NCBI GenBank assembly: GCA_015059245.1
Contig: SVAU01000003.1
Span: forward strand, 85,693-149,692
DNA length: 64,000 nt
Source: Bacillota bacterium
GTDB lineage: Bacteria > Bacillota_I > Bacilli_A > RF39 > UBA660
Direction: 5' to 3'
Under the pieces are notes generated by a model. The model had not been told where the DNA came from. It searched no databases and worked only from the letters and a program-made list of their open reading frames with translations. This document shows, in pieces, positions 25,516-36,908 of this stretch; positions within the stretch are counted from its first letter, which is position 1; the number at the start of each line of letters is the position of its first letter. The translations under genes and the position numbers were made by a program.

Positions 25516-26784
25516 ATGAATAAAGAATTATATCCTGAAAGACACATCTTAAGTATAGACTTAAAGAGTTTTTTTGCGTCTTGTGAATGTGTTTTAAGAG
25601 GACTTGATCCATTTAAGGTTCCTTTAGTAGTTGCTAATCCTCATCAAGGTGGAGGTGCGATTACATTAGCTGTTACTCCCTATTTAAAAAGTAAAGGAGT
25701 TAAGTCTAGAGGAAGAATATATGAGATACCTAAAAATATTGCTTATGCTATTGTTCCACCACGAATGAGTATGTATATAAAATATAGTGAAAAAGTATTA
25801 GATGTTTATTTAGATTATGTTGCTAAGGAAGACTTACATGTCTACTCTATTGATGAATGTTTTTTAGATGTTACTGATTATTTAAAGTTATATAAAAAGA
25901 CAGATTATGAATTGGCTGAAGAAATATTAAGTGAAATAACTAAAAGAACTGGTTTAACTGCTACTTGTGGAATTGGACCTAATATATTATTAGCTAAAAT
26001 AGCAATGGATACTGAAGCCAAAAAGTATAAGAATGGTATTGCTAAGTGGGAATATAAAGATATACCTAGTAAGTTATGGACTATTAGTCCTTTATCAAAG
26101 ATGTGGGGTATTGGGCCTCGTATGGAGAAAAGGCTTAATAATATTGGGATACGTTCTATTGGTGATTTGGCTAAGTATGATAAGAATAGATTAAAAGATA
26201 AATTTGGGGTTATGGGATTAGAGTTATGGGAACATGCTAATGGTATTGATTTGTCTAGAATAAAAGATATGCAAGAATATAAACCTAAAGATAAGTCATA
26301 TTCTAATAGTCAGGTTTTATTTAAAGATTATGATGGCGATAATGTTAGAATTATTATTCATGAAATGGTTGATATGGTATGTAAGAGATTACGTAATGGT
26401 AATAAACAATGTAGTGTTGTTGGATTAGCTATTGGGTATTCTAAACATACTGGTGGTGGATTTTATCATGTTATGAAGTTAGATACACCTACTGATGTTA
26501 ATAAAGTAGTATTAGATTGTTGTATGTTATTATTTGATAGGTATTATACTGGTTTACCTATCAGGAAGGTTGGTGTTAGTGCTGGTAGATTAAGTAATAA
26601 AGATTCTATTCAATTGAATTTATTTGAAAGTTTTGAGGATACTAAAAAAGAGGAAGTAAAAGAAAAAACTATCGATGAGATTACTAGTAAGTTTGGAAAG
26701 AATAGTATCTTGAAAGCTTCTGCTCTACTTGAAGATTCAACTGTTAAAGATAGGAATAATAAGATTGGAGGTCATAATGCATGA
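25516..26784 (+). CDS. Y-family DNA polymerase (UvrX/UmuC-like)
   Basis: A 422-residue translesion polymerase. The palm motifs are SIDLKSFFASCE (first metal Asp, steric-gate region) and YSIDECFLDVT (catalytic Asp-Glu); a helix-hairpin-helix region is visible in MWGIGPRMEKRLNNIGIRSIGDL. The C-terminal little-finger domain ends in QLNLFES, close to a beta-clamp-binding motif. It is SOS-controlled and overlaps yolD by 4 bases. The ATG at 25516 lies after GGTTGGTGAT; the ATG at 25511 is closed at once by TGA. Confidence 0.93.
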   Translation: MNKELYPERHILSIDLKSFFASCECVLRGLDPFKVPLVVANPHQGGGAITLAVTPYLKSKGVKSRGRIYEIPKNIAYAIVPPRMSMYIKYSEKVLDVYLDYVAKEDLHVYSIDECFLDVTDYLKLYKKTDYELAEEILSEITKRTGLTATCGIGPNILLAKIAMDTEAKKYKNGIAKWEYKDIPSKLWTISPLSKMWGIGPRMEKRLNNIGIRSIGDLAKYDKNRLKDKFGVMGLELWEHANGIDLSRIKDMQEYKPKDKSYSNSQVLFKDYDGDNVRIIIHEMVDMVCKRLRNGNKQCSVVGLAIGYSKHTGGGFYHVMKLDTPTDVNKVVLDCCMLLFDRYYTGLPIRKVGVSAGRLSNKDSIQLNLFESFEDTKKEEVKEKTIDEITSKFGKNSILKASALLEDSTVKDRNNKIGGHNA

Positions 26785-27080
26785 GTTCTAAATGGAATCC
26801 ATTTAATGCCGTAGCTCCTGGTGGGTTTATGGTTAATGAAGTATTAAGAGAAAAGAATAAAATAGATATGCCTGTTTTATCTGATGATCAAAAGACAGCA
26901 ATACAAGAAAGAATATTAGAAGTACATAATAATCAAGAAATAGTTAAAATTAAGTATTTTAGAGGCGGAAGACTCTATATTACGGAAGGAAAAGTCGAAA
27001 AAATAGACGTAAATGCCCATAAAATCGTACTAAACGGCGGTTTTTCAGTGTTTTTTTCACAAATTGTTGAAATTTTGTAA
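26781..27080 (+). CDS. YolD-like family protein
   Basis: A 99-residue protein of the YolD family, usually encoded directly after UvrX-type polymerases. The pattern WNPFNAVAPGG followed by LSDDQKTAIQERI and a beta-rich C-terminus with YFRGGRLYI is typical. Its role in lesion bypass is unproven. The ATGA overlap with the polymerase gene shows translational coupling. Confidence 0.9.
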   Translation: MSSKWNPFNAVAPGGFMVNEVLREKNKIDMPVLSDDQKTAIQERILEVHNNQEIVKIKYFRGGRLYITEGKVEKIDVNAHKIVLNGGFSVFFSQIVEIL

Positions 27081-27088
27081 AAAAATGC

Positions 27089-27117
27089 TTGCATGGTCTG
27101 AGAATATATGTTATTAT
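27089..27117 (+). promoter_or_regulatory. Promoter of tRNA-Ala
   Basis: TTGCAT (27089-27094), 17-base spacer, TATTAT (27112-27117), 12 bases before the tRNA. Confidence 0.7.
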
Positions 27118-27129
27118 GGATATGTTCTC

Positions 27130-27206
27130 GGGGGATTAGCTCAGTTGGCTAGAGCACCTGCCTTGCACGCAGGGGGTCGCGGGTTCGAGTCCCACATCCT
27201 CCACCA
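27130..27206 (+). tRNA. tRNA-Ala (anticodon TGC)
   Basis: Full cloverleaf: acceptor GGGGGAT/ATCCTCC with one G-U pair, D arm AGCTCAGTTGGCTAGAGC, anticodon arm with TTGCACG loop (anticodon TGC), T arm GCGGGTTCGAGTCCCAC region, and an encoded CCA end. Followed by its own terminator. Confidence 0.97.
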
Positions 27207-27216
27207 TTGAGAATTT

Positions 27217-27241
27217 AAACCACAGTAATGTGGTTTTTTAT
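27217..27241 (+). terminator. Intrinsic terminator after tRNA-Ala
   Basis: 8-bp stem AAACCACA/TGTGGTTT (27217-27224 with 27229-27236), GTAA loop, T run. Confidence 0.85.
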
Positions 27242-27304
27242 TTGCCTAAATTTTATTTTTTTTAATGTTTATGTTATTATATACAGCACTTAAGGGGTGT
27301 TAGT

Positions 27305-28003
27305 ATGACTGATGAAAGAAAAGCAAAATGGTATTGGAAGAAACATAACTTTTTAATGAAATTAGGTATTAAACATAAAATGATTGGCGGATATAGCGAT
27401 ACATATTTAGAAAAACTTAGAGATGTATATTATGGTGGTATACCTGCTTCTATTATCTTATTAGATCCTGCTCGTTGTAGAGGTAAATGTTATGATAGAG
27501 CTGTACTTGCGGCTACTGGATTACAAGATATGGATTATAGAGTTGTTCATGCTGATATAGATGGTATTAGATATAATAAGCATACAATGGCTGAAGTTAA
27601 ATATTGGCAAGATAAAGGAGAACAAATAAGTGAACATTATGCTAATCATTGTTATTTAGAGTTTGATGAAGGTGGATTAACCTGGGTACTTGATACTACA
27701 GATGGTTTGATATATGAGAAGCATTTATATCAATTAATTCATAGACCTAAAGTTAATTGTGTAAGAACTAAAGAAGAAACGTTAGCATTTCCTGATTATA
27801 TAGATATAGTGGAAGCTGATATGAATAGAGACAAGTATATTGTACCTACTCTCCTACCTATTATTGAAGCAGAAATTGAAAAATATTCTATGTATAAAGA
27901 ACAAGCTCGTAGAGAAATTGAATTATTTAAGAAGAAAATAGATTATGATGCATTATGTGCTGAAATAGAAGATGATAAAAGAAGAAGAGGAATTATATCT
28001 TAG
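27305..28003 (+). CDS. Uncharacterised protein with transglutaminase-like Cys-His-Asp pattern
   Basis: A 232-residue soluble protein. A conserved-looking triad order is visible: Cys62 in RGKCYDRAVLAA, His115 in YANHCYLEF and Asp130 in WVLDTTDGL. In the transglutaminase-like/papain-like superfamily the nucleophilic Cys starts a helix and His and Asp sit on adjacent strands, as this sequence suggests. The C-terminal third is a charged helix. No partner gene is obvious; the fold assignment is an inference. SD GGGGTG. Confidence 0.65.
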   Translation: MTDERKAKWYWKKHNFLMKLGIKHKMIGGYSDTYLEKLRDVYYGGIPASIILLDPARCRGKCYDRAVLAATGLQDMDYRVVHADIDGIRYNKHTMAEVKYWQDKGEQISEHYANHCYLEFDEGGLTWVLDTTDGLIYEKHLYQLIHRPKVNCVRTKEETLAFPDYIDIVEADMNRDKYIVPTLLPIIEAEIEKYSMYKEQARREIELFKKKIDYDALCAEIEDDKRRRGIIS

Positions 28004-28020
28004 TACTCTTCTTTTTCTTT
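27981..28020 (+). terminator. Weak intrinsic terminator
   Basis: AGAAGAG (27983-27989) with CTCTTCT (28006-28012), 16-base loop, T-rich tail. It overlaps the end of the gene. Confidence 0.45.
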
Positions 28021-28067
28021 TATTTTAATTATAAATACTTTATAATAGTAACCATTAGGTGATGAAT

Positions 28068-28877
28068 ATGAAAACAGTAGTAGAACAAAGACAAGAATTA
28101 ACTGAAGATATTAAATCAATGAAAAAAGGTAGTTATGAACAAATGTGGTTAATAACTATGTATGGATTAGGATCTTATTTTAAATCATTATTTAGATTTG
28201 GTAATAGTAATGTAACTAGAGATAATTTAAATGTTATAAAAGAAATGTTTGGTATTTTAAAAACAGAACGTGAAATGCTTAATTTTATTCTAAAAAATCT
28301 TGATAGATTCGAGATTAATTCTACACAAGATGTAGTTCAAATGTTAGATGAATTAAATGATAAAACTGTTGAGTATTATTATGAAGTTATAGAAGAAATA
28401 GAAGATGCTGTTGATATAGGTGAAGAAAGACGTGGTATTCGACCTGTTAAGCATTTCCCTACTCTAATTCAATCTAGTAGTTATGCTAATGAAGTTAAGG
28501 CATTAGCTCTTGATAAGAAAGCTATTAAAGAGTTTTTAGGATATGAAGAAGAATTTTGGAACTATATAAGTTCTATGGATAAAACAGACGTTAGAGTTCC
28601 TTATGAAGGTGCTGTAAATATGGCTTATGCTATTCCACTTTATGATGGTGATACAGGAATGGTTGAGGGAATTAAGATGTATATACCTGAGATTTCTGAC
28701 TTATCTACTGCATTATTAGCAATTCAAATATATGAGAAAGCTTATAGCATTTGGAAATGTTTAGGTAAGGAATATGTTCCTATTGAATTTACTTTTGAAA
28801 GACAAGAAGAATTTGAAAAAACATATCTTCCTAAATTAGATGAGGAAAAATTATTACAAAAGAAAAAGATATCTTAA
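28068..28877 (+). CDS. Uncharacterised helical protein
   Basis: A 269-residue soluble protein, predicted mostly helical, with no recognised domain. The middle has FPTLIQSSSYANEVKAL and a later beta segment (DVRVPYEGAVNMAYAIPLYDG). ATG 28068 has SD GGTGAT; the GTG at 28059 is part of that SD. A TATAAT at 28041-28046 suggests its own promoter. Confidence 0.7.
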   Translation: MKTVVEQRQELTEDIKSMKKGSYEQMWLITMYGLGSYFKSLFRFGNSNVTRDNLNVIKEMFGILKTEREMLNFILKNLDRFEINSTQDVVQMLDELNDKTVEYYYEVIEEIEDAVDIGEERRGIRPVKHFPTLIQSSSYANEVKALALDKKAIKEFLGYEEEFWNYISSMDKTDVRVPYEGAVNMAYAIPLYDGDTGMVEGIKMYIPEISDLSTALLAIQIYEKAYSIWKCLGKEYVPIEFTFERQEEFEKTYLPKLDEEKLLQKKKIS

Positions 28878-28893
28878 TAGATATCTTTTTTCT
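28863..28893. terminator. Bidirectional intrinsic terminator
   Basis: 12-bp perfect stem (28863-28874 with 28879-28890) with A and T runs, between two convergent genes. Confidence 0.85.
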
Positions 28894-29425
28894 AGGTCGG
28901 ACAACCGCTTGGTGCAGTAGATGCCGTTGCATTAATAGAAACATCTATTGTAGTTTCGCTATCAGCGCTTGCGATTGGAGTCTTTTTTAATTTAACCGTC
29001 AAAATTAAATAGTTATAGTCAATTGATTGTGAACTACTTGGACACATTACACTTGGATATTGAACTGAAGCTGTAACATCAAAATACGTTGGGTTACTAT
29101 TTGTAATACTACCTACTGAAATTAAAGCCCCAACATCAGTTTCTTCATTTGCTATTTTATATTTTACTGTTACTGTTTCATTTAAAGTCATATTAGAGAT
29201 AGCTAATGAAGCTGTTTTAGATTCGGTAGTTACTGTTGGTGTTACTGTTGCTGTCGCAGTCTTGGATATTTCTGTCTCTCCTGTAAAGAATGTGTTTATC
29301 TCTTCACTTCCGGCTCCGGCGCTACCTGTTATTGTTAGTGTTACTGAGTTAACTACTGCATAACCTATACTTAAGAATAATACTAGTCCTAGTATAAGAA
29401 ACATTTTATAATTCTTCTTTTTCAT
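28892..29425 (-). CDS. Small secreted protein with SipW/TasA-like N-terminus
   Basis: A 177-residue exported protein. A Lys-rich start, a hydrophobic core and GYAVVNSVTLTITG, followed by a Thr/Val/Ala-rich beta-strand domain, recall the signal region of SipW-dependent or camelysin-like surface proteins, but the NTFxxG motif typical of the 53-63 kb cluster is absent. Two cysteines (MCPSSS and the C-terminal GCPT) could form a disulfide. Function unknown. SD AGAGGAG. Confidence 0.7.
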   Translation of the reverse strand: MKKKNYKMFLILGLVLFLSIGYAVVNSVTLTITGSAGAGSEEINTFFTGETEISKTATATVTPTVTTESKTASLAISNMTLNETVTVKYKIANEETDVGALISVGSITNSNPTYFDVTASVQYPSVMCPSSSQSIDYNYLILTVKLKKTPIASADSETTIDVSINATASTAPSGCPT

Positions 29426-29468
29426 TCTATATACTCCTCTACTCTATATTAATATTACTATTGAGCAA

Positions 29469-29495
29469 TAAAAAAAGCAATCTTTCGATTGCTTC
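29469..29495 (-). terminator. Intrinsic terminator after rpoC
   Basis: 8-bp stem (29475-29482 with 29487-29494), tetraloop of the GAAA type on the minus strand, U7 tail. Confidence 0.85.
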
Positions 29496-29503
29496 TTTAT
29501 TTA

Positions 29504-32500
29504 TTATTCGCTTAATTGTTCAGCTAATTCAGATTCAACTGATTCACCAAGAATCATAGCTTCTTCTCTGATTTCGTCATCATCAATTAATTGTTCTTCA
29601 AGGAATTCACTTGGTTCATCACTCATGAATTCTTTTTCTAACATCATTTCGATATTGCTGTATTGTTTTGCTCCAGTACCAGCTGGGATTAATTTACCAA
29701 TGATAACATTTTCTTTTAATCCGATTAATTCATCTGTTTTACCTTTAATTGCAGCTTCTGTTAAAACTCTTGTAGTTTCTTGGAATGATGCAGCAGATAA
29801 CCATGAATCTGTTTCTAATGATGATTTAGTAATACCTAACATTACAGGACGACCTGTTGCTGGTACACCACCATTTAGGATAACTGGTTTGTTAGCAGCA
29901 TTGAAATCATGGATAGATACTGATAGACCTTCAACAAGTCCTGTATCTCCTCCGTCAACAATTTTCATCTTAGAAATCATACGACGTACGATAACTTCGA
30001 TATGTTTGTCAGAAATATCAACACCTTGTGATTTATAAACTTTTTGAATTTCTTTTAAGATATAACTTTCTGCAGTTATTGGATCAGTAACAGCAAGTAA
30101 TTCTTTAGGACTTACAGAACCTTCAGTTAATTGTTCACCTGCAACTACTTCTTGTCCAATTTCTACACGTACTTTTGAGTTATATAGTGTTGTGTGTTCA
30201 CGAGATTCAACTTCGTTTTCAACAACGATTTTATGTTTTCCATTAGCAGCTTCGATGCTTACTACTTTACCATTGATTTCAGATATTGTAGCTTTTGCTT
30301 TTGGATTACGAGCTTCGAATAATTCTTCAACACGTGGAAGACCTTGTGTGATATCGGCGTCACCACCATGCGCAACACCTCCTGAGTGGAATGTACGCAT
30401 TGTTAATTGTGTACCTGGTTCACCAATTGATTGAGCAGCCATTACACCAACAGCTTCACCTGTTTCAACTAGGTTACCAGTAGCAAGGTTACGTCCATAA
30501 CATTTTTGACATACACCATGTTGTGATTTACATGTTAGAGCACTACGGATTTCAACTTTCTTGATTCCAGCTTTAACAATTTTCTTAGCTATATTTTCAT
30601 TAATCATTTCGTTTTTATCAATAATTAATTCTTTTGTTTCAGGATTAATTACTTTAGTAGCAGTATATCTACCAACGATACGATCTTCTAATGGTTCAAT
30701 TACGTTTCCAACTTTTTCATCAATGAAGTCACTAACTTCGATACCAGAAATAGCACCACAGTCAGCTTCTTTTACGATGATATCTTGAGCAACGTCTACT
30801 AAACGACGAGTCATGTATCCAGAGTCAGCAGTACGTAGAGCTGTATCGGCAGAACCTTTACGAGCACCGTGTGTACTTAAGAAGAATTCTGACACTGAAA
30901 GTCCATCAATAAAGTTAGATTTAATTGGGATTTCAACTGGTTGTCCATTTGGTTTAGCCATCAGACCACGCATACCAGCTAATTGTGTAAAGTTTCCAGC
31001 GTTACCACGAGCTCCAGAGTTCATCATCATGAAGATTGGGTTCTTATGATCACTACCAGAAATTTGTTTTAATTCAGCTTCAACGTCGTCTTTTGTATCA
31101 TTCCATACTTGGATAACATTGTTGAATCTTTCTTCTTCTGTAATTAAACCTCTTTGGAATTGTTTATTAATTTTATCAACTTTAGATTGAGCTTCTTCGA
31201 TTCTTTGATCAGTATCTTCAGCTTTCTTGATATCGAATGCAGAAACAGTGATACCAGCTACAGTTGAATATTTGAATCCTAAATCTTTCATCGCGTCTAG
31301 AACAGCTGATGTTTCAATTGTTTTATAACGTTTGAAGATTTGAGCGATTATTTGTGATAAGTTTTTCTTAATGAATGGAGTTACAGGTTCCATCTTAGCG
31401 ATTTCTTCTTTAATATTAACACCCATTGGTAAGAAGAACTTACTTGGAGTAATGTTTTCAATGTTTTCTTTACTTGCTTCATTAACATATGGGAATGAGT
31501 CAGGTAAGATTTCATTGAATATTAATTTACCAGCAGTAGTTACTAAATATTTATCTTTTTGATCATCTGTAAATAGTTTATATTTAAATGAACTAACTGG
31601 AATAGCGATTCTAGTATGTAAAGTTATTTCTCTTCTTTCATAAGCCATGATAGCTTCGTTAGAGTTTTTATAAACTTTACCTTCGTTTTCTTCACCTGGT
31701 TCTTCAATAGATAGATAGTAGTTACCTAATACCATATCTTGTGATGGAGTAACGATTGGTTTTCCTGATTTTGGATCAAGAATGTTTTGAGCACCTAACA
31801 TTAGAAGTCTAGCTTCTGCTTTTGCTTCTTCTGATAATGGTACGTGAACAGCCATTTGGTCACCATCGAAGTCAGCGTTGAATCCTGTACAAACTAATGG
31901 GTGAAGTCTAATTGCTTTACCACCAACTAGTTTAGGTTCGAATGCTTGAATACCAAGTCTATGTAGTGTAGGTGCACGGTTTAACATTACTGGATGTTCT
32001 GTGATGCAATCCTCTACTACGTCCCAAACACATTCATCACGAGTTTCGATTAATTTCTTAGCTCCTTTAATATTGTGAGCAAGTCCTCTTTCTACTAATC
32101 CATGAATTACATGTGGTTTGAATAATTCTAAAGCCATTTCTTTAGGAATACCACATTGGTACATTTTTAAGTTTGGACCAACGCAGATAACTGAACGTCC
32201 TGAGTAGTCAACACGTTTTCCTAATAAGTTTTGACGGAAACGACCTTGTTTACCTTTTAACATGCTAGATAATGATTTTAATGGTCTATTACCAGCAGCT
32301 GTAATACTTCTTCCACGACGACCATTATCGAATAATGAGTCTACTGCTTCTTGAAGCATACGTTTTTCGTTTTGTACGATGATTGTAGGAGCTGATAACT
32401 CAATTAACTTTTTAAGACGATTGTTTCTGTTAATAATTCTTCTATATAAGTCATTTAAGTCAGATGTAGCGAATCTACCACCATCTAATTGAATCATTGG

Positions 32501-33217
32501 TCTAATATCTGGTGGAATTACTGGAAGTGCTTCTAGTATCATCCATTCAGGTCTATTACCAGATTCTTCAAATGCAACTAAGCAGTCTAAACGTTTTACT
32601 AAACGAATACGTTTTTGACCTGTTGTATTTTCTAATTCTTCTCTTAATGCTGCTACTTCTTCAGAAACATTAACTTCTTTTAATAATTCTTGAATAGCTT
32701 CAGCACCCATTCCAACTCTGAATGTATTTCCATATTTTTCATAATATGCTCTATATTCTTTGTCAGAAAGTGTTTGTTTTTTCTCTAAAGGAGCTTGTCC
32801 TGGATCAATTACTACATAACTTACGAAATATAGTACTTCTTCTAAGTCTCTTGGAGACATGTCTAGAACTAGACCCATTTTTGAAGGAACACCTTTAAAG
32901 AACCAAATGTGTGAACATGGAGAAGCAAGTTCAATGTGACCCATACGTTCACGTCTTACTTTAGAACTTGTTACTTCTACTCCACATCTATCACATATAA
33001 CGTTTTTATATCTTAATCTCTTGTATTTTCCACAAGAACATTCGAAATCTTTTGAAGGTCCAAAGATTTTTTCGCAGAATAATCCGTCACGTTCAGGTTT
33101 TAAAGTACGATAATTGATTGTTTCTGGTTTTTTAACTTCTCCGAAAGACCAACTTCTGATTTTTTCTGGAGATGCGATACCAATTCTGATACCTTTAAAG
33201 CTATTAGCATCTATCAT
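29504..33217 (-). CDS. rpoC: RNA polymerase subunit beta'
   Basis: A 1237-residue catalytic subunit. The N-terminal zinc finger is CSCGKYK...CDRCG, the active-site metal motif is [13 protein letters not shown], and the second zinc site is in [13 protein letters not shown]. The trigger-loop region with [14 protein letters not shown] is intact. The start at 33217 (MIDANSF) is supported by SD GGAGG and a one-base spacing from the rpoB stop; an upstream in-frame ATG lies inside rpoB. Cotranscribed with rpoB. Confidence 0.98.
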   Translation of the reverse strand: MIDANSFKGIRIGIASPEKIRSWSFGEVKKPETINYRTLKPERDGLFCEKIFGPSKDFECSCGKYKRLRYKNVICDRCGVEVTSSKVRRERMGHIELASPCSHIWFFKGVPSKMGLVLDMSPRDLEEVLYFVSYVVIDPGQAPLEKKQTLSDKEYRAYYEKYGNTFRVGMGAEAIQELLKEVNVSEEVAALREELENTTGQKRIRLVKRLDCLVAFEESGNRPEWMILEALPVIPPDIRPMIQLDGGRFATSDLNDLYRRIINRNNRLKKLIELSAPTIIVQNEKRMLQEAVDSLFDNGRRGRSITAAGNRPLKSLSSMLKGKQGRFRQNLLGKRVDYSGRSVICVGPNLKMYQCGIPKEMALELFKPHVIHGLVERGLAHNIKGAKKLIETRDECVWDVVEDCITEHPVMLNRAPTLHRLGIQAFEPKLVGGKAIRLHPLVCTGFNADFDGDQMAVHVPLSEEAKAEARLLMLGAQNILDPKSGKPIVTPSQDMVLGNYYLSIEEPGEENEGKVYKNSNEAIMAYERREITLHTRIAIPVSSFKYKLFTDDQKDKYLVTTAGKLIFNEILPDSFPYVNEASKENIENITPSKFFLPMGVNIKEEIAKMEPVTPFIKKNLSQIIAQIFKRYKTIETSAVLDAMKDLGFKYSTVAGITVSAFDIKKAEDTDQRIEEAQSKVDKINKQFQRGLITEEERFNNVIQVWNDTKDDVEAELKQISGSDHKNPIFMMMNSGARGNAGNFTQLAGMRGLMAKPNGQPVEIPIKSNFIDGLSVSEFFLSTHGARKGSADTALRTADSGYMTRRLVDVAQDIIVKEADCGAISGIEVSDFIDEKVGNVIEPLEDRIVGRYTATKVINPETKELIIDKNEMINENIAKKIVKAGIKKVEIRSALTCKSQHGVCQKCYGRNLATGNLVETGEAVGVMAAQSIGEPGTQLTMRTFHSGGVAHGGDADITQGLPRVEELFEARNPKAKATISEINGKVVSIEAANGKHKIVVENEVESREHTTLYNSKVRVEIGQEVVAGEQLTEGSVSPKELLAVTDPITAESYILKEIQKVYKSQGVDISDKHIEVIVRRMISKMKIVDGGDTGLVEGLSVSIHDFNAANKPVILNGGVPATGRPVMLGITKSSLETDSWLSAASFQETTRVLTEAAIKGKTDELIGLKENVIIGKLIPAGTGAKQYSNIEMMLEKEFMSDEPSEFLEEQLIDDDEIREEAMILGESVESELAEQLSE

Positions 33218-33218
33218 A

Positions 33219-36200
33219 CTATTCAACCTCCATTTCTTCACCTGGATATTCGATATCGTCTAATGAATCAAATTCATCTTCTTCATCTTCGTATCCATCG
33301 TCTTCTGTAGGAATATCTTCTGGTTCACCAGGTAATTCTTCTCCTACTAATTCTTTACCAATTTCATTTACTGAAATTGCTTCATCTTCTTCTTCGTCAT
33401 GTTCTAAGTCTTGAATGTCGCATAATTCGTCATTTTCGTTTACTACTTGTAGATCTAAGCCTAGAGCTTGGAATTCTTTTAGTAATACTCTGAATGATTC
33501 TGGCATACCAGCTTGACTTATAGTCTTACCTTTTACCATTGCTTCATATATCTTAACACGACCAACTACGTCGTCTGATTTAACAGTCATCATTTCTTGA
33601 AGAACGTGTGCAGCACCATAAGCATATAATGCCCAAACTTCCATTTCTCCGAATCTTTGTCCACCGAATTGAGCTTTACCACCAAGAGGTTGTTGTGTAA
33701 CCATTGAGTATGGTCCAGTAGAACGAGCATGTAGCTTGTCATCAACCATGTGATGTAGTTTGATCATGTACATAACACCAACTGAAACTCTATTTTCGAA
33801 TGGTTCACCAGTACGTCCATTGTATAGGATTGTTTTTCCATCTGGATCAATACCAGCTTCAGCAAGTTCAGCACTTAATTCGTCCATTGTAGCACCATCA
33901 AATACTGGAGTTGCATATTTAATACCAAGTTTTTTACCAGCCATACCTAAGTGTAATTCTAGGATTTGTCCAATGTTCATACGTGATGGAACACCTTGTG
34001 GGTTAAGAACTATATCAACTGGTCTACCATCTGGTAAGTATGGCATATCTTCTTCTGGTAAGATTAGAGAGATAACACCTTTGTTACCATGACGTCCTGA
34101 CATTTTGTCACCAACTTGGATTTTACGTTTTTGGATAATATATACACGAACAACTTTTGAAACACCAGCAGGTAGTTCATCAGAGTTTTCTTTTGTATAT
34201 ATCTTAACATCGTGAACGATTCCGCCAGCTCCGTGATCTACTCTTAATGAAGTATCTCTAACTTCACGAGTTTTTTCACCGAAGATAGCATGTAATAATT
34301 TTTCTTCACTTGTTAATTCTTGTACTCCTTTTGGAGTTACTTTACCAACTAAGATATCACCATCTTTAACTTCAGTACCAATTCTTACGATACCATTAGC
34401 ATCAAGATTTTTACGAGCTTCTTCACCAACGTTAGGAATATCTCTTGTGATTTCTTCTGGTCCTAATTTTGTATCACGGCAATCAATGTCGTAATGTTCA
34501 ATATGTAGAGATGTATAAACATCTTCTTTTACTAATTTTTCATTTAATACAACAGCATCTTCGTAGTTATAACCATTACATGTCATGAATGCAATTGTCA
34601 TGTTTTTACCTAATGCTAATTCTCCTTTGTCAGTAGATGGTCCATCAGCAATAACCATGCCTTTATGAACTTTGTCACCTTTTCTAACAAGTGGATGATG
34701 ATTAACATTTGATGCATCGTTACTTCTTTCGAAGTTAGCTAGGTAGTAAGTATCTTGTCCACCAGCTGTTTTTACTAATATCTTTTTACCATCAGCGTAT
34801 TCAACTACTCCGTCAGCTTTACATACGATTGTAGAACCTGAATCACGAGCAGCAATGTATTCCATACCTGTACCTACGATTGGTGATTCTGTAGTTAATA
34901 GTGGAACTGCTTGACGTTGCATGTTGGCACCCATTAGGGCACGAGTAGCATCGTCGTGTTCAAGGAATGGTATACAACTTGTTGTAATAGATACGATTTG
35001 GTTTGGAGCAACGTCAACGAAGTTAACTTGATTTTTGCTTACCATAACTGTATCGCCATTTATACGTGCGATTACTTTATCATCTACGATTTCGTTATCA
35101 TCATTTACATTTAAAGTAGCTTGAGAAATATAATAATCAGCTTCTTCATCTGCAGTTAAGTAAACGATTTCGTCTGTTAATTTTGAATCAACAACTTTTC
35201 TATATGGAGTCATGATGAATCCATAATCATTTATTTTAGCGTATGATGCTAATGATGTGATAAGACCGATGTTTTGTCCTTCTGGAGATTCAATTGGACA
35301 AATACGTCCGTAGTGACTTGGATTAACGTCACGTACTTCCATACCAGCTCTTTCACGTGATAGACCTCCAGGTCCTAAGCATGATAAACGTCTCTTATCT
35401 GTTAATTCAGCAATTGGATTGATTTGATCCATGAATTTTGATAATTGTGATGAACCAAAGAATTCTTTTAAGCATGCTGTAACTGGGCGAATGTTAATTA
35501 AAGTTTTTGGAGTAACTGCATCAATTTCTTGAGTAGTCATTCTTTCTCTAATAACTCTTTCCATACGAGACATACCAACACGGAATTGAGTTTGGATTAA
35601 TTCACCAACTTGACGTACACGTCTATTTCCTAAGTGGTCGATTTCATCATCATTACCAATTCCATATTGTAGATTTAAATAATATGAAACTGATGCATAG
35701 ATATCTGAAATTGTTAGACGACGTGAATCAATTGATTGATCGTTACCAATTATCTTATGAATAATTGTTTCGTCATCTTTGTCATATACTTTGATTTCTT
35801 GAATTTTGTTGTATTCATCTAATTCTTCGTTAATAGTTACTTCTTTTACTCCATAACCAGCTTCGAATAATGGACGAATGCTTTCAAGAATATCTTTTGT
35901 AATTACTGTTCCTTCTGGAACTACTACTTTTTTACCATCTTTAATATCTTCAGCTATTTTTTGACCTAGTAATCTTTCTAGAACATTTAATTTCTTATTG
36001 AATTTGTAACGTCCTACTTTTTGTAAGTCATATCTGAATTTATCGAAGAATCTAGTAATTAATTGGTTCTTAGCAGAATCCAATGTTGCAGGTTCTCCTG
36101 GTCTTAATTTTTCGTAAATTTCAATTAAAGCTTCATCAGCATTTTTAGTACTATCTTTTTCTAATGTATTAATTAAGTATTTGTCTTCTCCGAATACTTC

Positions 36201-36821
36201 TAATATTTCTTCATTAGATGAAAGTCCTAATGCTCTTAAGAAAGCAGTAATAACTACTTTACGAGTTCTGTCGATACGAACATAGTAGATATCTCTAGCA
36301 TCTAGTTCATATTCTAACCAAGTACCTTTGTTAGGGATTATTTCACCAGAAATTATTTTTCTTCCGTTTTTATCAATTTCTTTTTTGTAGTAAACTGATG
36401 GGCTTCTAACTAATTGAGAAACGATTACACGTTCTGCACCATTGATAATGAATGTACCAGCTTCAGTCATTAATGGTAAGTCGCCTAAGAAGATTTCTTG
36501 TTCTTTTACTTCACCTGTTTCATGAATGAATACACGAGCTTGAACTTTTAAAGGAGCCGCATAGTTAACCATACGTTCTTTTGATTCTTTTACTGTGTAT
36601 CTAGGTGTTTCTAAATAGTAGTCACCTAGTTCAAGTGAAATGTTACCAGTGAAACTTTCTACAGGAAATAATTCTTCAAATACTTCCTTGATTCCTTCTT
36701 CTAGAAATCTTTGGTATGATTTCTTTTGAATTTCTAATAAGTCTGTCAATTCTAAGGTGTTTTTGATTTTTGAGAATGCTTTTCTTTCAGCATGGTCCCC
36801 AAATTTTGCAATTTTTGCCAT
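33219..36821 (-). CDS. rpoB: RNA polymerase subunit beta
   Basis: A 1200-residue catalytic subunit with the expected beta-lobe, fork, flap and C-terminal clamp motifs (for example [11 protein letters not shown] and [14 protein letters not shown]) and an acidic tail of about 60 residues, as in Bacillus. The rifampicin pocket (35360-35470) reads [13 protein letters not shown] and [12 protein letters not shown]. By E. coli numbering this gives Lys at 513 (Gln usual), Asp at 526 (His usual) and Cys at 532 (Ala usual). The first two are known resistance substitutions elsewhere. SD GGGGTGA lies 9 bases before the ATG. Confidence 0.98.
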   Translation of the reverse strand: MAKIAKFGDHAERKAFSKIKNTLELTDLLEIQKKSYQRFLEEGIKEVFEELFPVESFTGNISLELGDYYLETPRYTVKESKERMVNYAAPLKVQARVFIHETGEVKEQEIFLGDLPLMTEAGTFIINGAERVIVSQLVRSPSVYYKKEIDKNGRKIISGEIIPNKGTWLEYELDARDIYYVRIDRTRKVVITAFLRALGLSSNEEILEVFGEDKYLINTLEKDSTKNADEALIEIYEKLRPGEPATLDSAKNQLITRFFDKFRYDLQKVGRYKFNKKLNVLERLLGQKIAEDIKDGKKVVVPEGTVITKDILESIRPLFEAGYGVKEVTINEELDEYNKIQEIKVYDKDDETIIHKIIGNDQSIDSRRLTISDIYASVSYYLNLQYGIGNDDEIDHLGNRRVRQVGELIQTQFRVGMSRMERVIRERMTTQEIDAVTPKTLINIRPVTACLKEFFGSSQLSKFMDQINPIAELTDKRRLSCLGPGGLSRERAGMEVRDVNPSHYGRICPIESPEGQNIGLITSLASYAKINDYGFIMTPYRKVVDSKLTDEIVYLTADEEADYYISQATLNVNDDNEIVDDKVIARINGDTVMVSKNQVNFVDVAPNQIVSITTSCIPFLEHDDATRALMGANMQRQAVPLLTTESPIVGTGMEYIAARDSGSTIVCKADGVVEYADGKKILVKTAGGQDTYYLANFERSNDASNVNHHPLVRKGDKVHKGMVIADGPSTDKGELALGKNMTIAFMTCNGYNYEDAVVLNEKLVKEDVYTSLHIEHYDIDCRDTKLGPEEITRDIPNVGEEARKNLDANGIVRIGTEVKDGDILVGKVTPKGVQELTSEEKLLHAIFGEKTREVRDTSLRVDHGAGGIVHDVKIYTKENSDELPAGVSKVVRVYIIQKRKIQVGDKMSGRHGNKGVISLILPEEDMPYLPDGRPVDIVLNPQGVPSRMNIGQILELHLGMAGKKLGIKYATPVFDGATMDELSAELAEAGIDPDGKTILYNGRTGEPFENRVSVGVMYMIKLHHMVDDKLHARSTGPYSMVTQQPLGGKAQFGGQRFGEMEVWALYAYGAAHVLQEMMTVKSDDVVGRVKIYEAMVKGKTISQAGMPESFRVLLKEFQALGLDLQVVNENDELCDIQDLEHDEEEDEAISVNEIGKELVGEELPGEPEDIPTEDDGYEDEEDEFDSLDDIEYPGEEMEVE

Positions 36822-36908
36822 ATTTGTGTTTCACCCCTATACCTAAATTTAGTGTTGTTTTTCGCCGAAAAAACCCTACACCATATTTCTATGTTGCAAG
36901 ATTTAGTA

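Noticed and set aside
25421..25612. Minus-strand frame of 63 codons opposite the start of uvrX.
   Set aside because: Overlaps the uvrX promoter, SOS box and start; no SD and no protein-like composition.
29625..34092. Plus-strand open frames opposite rpoB and rpoC.
   Set aside because: Shadows of two certain essential genes; no SD or coherent composition.
36822..36908. Attenuator between rsmC and rpoB.
   Set aside because: Only a weak GTTTTT/AAAAAC hairpin is visible and no U run; no convincing regulatory element.
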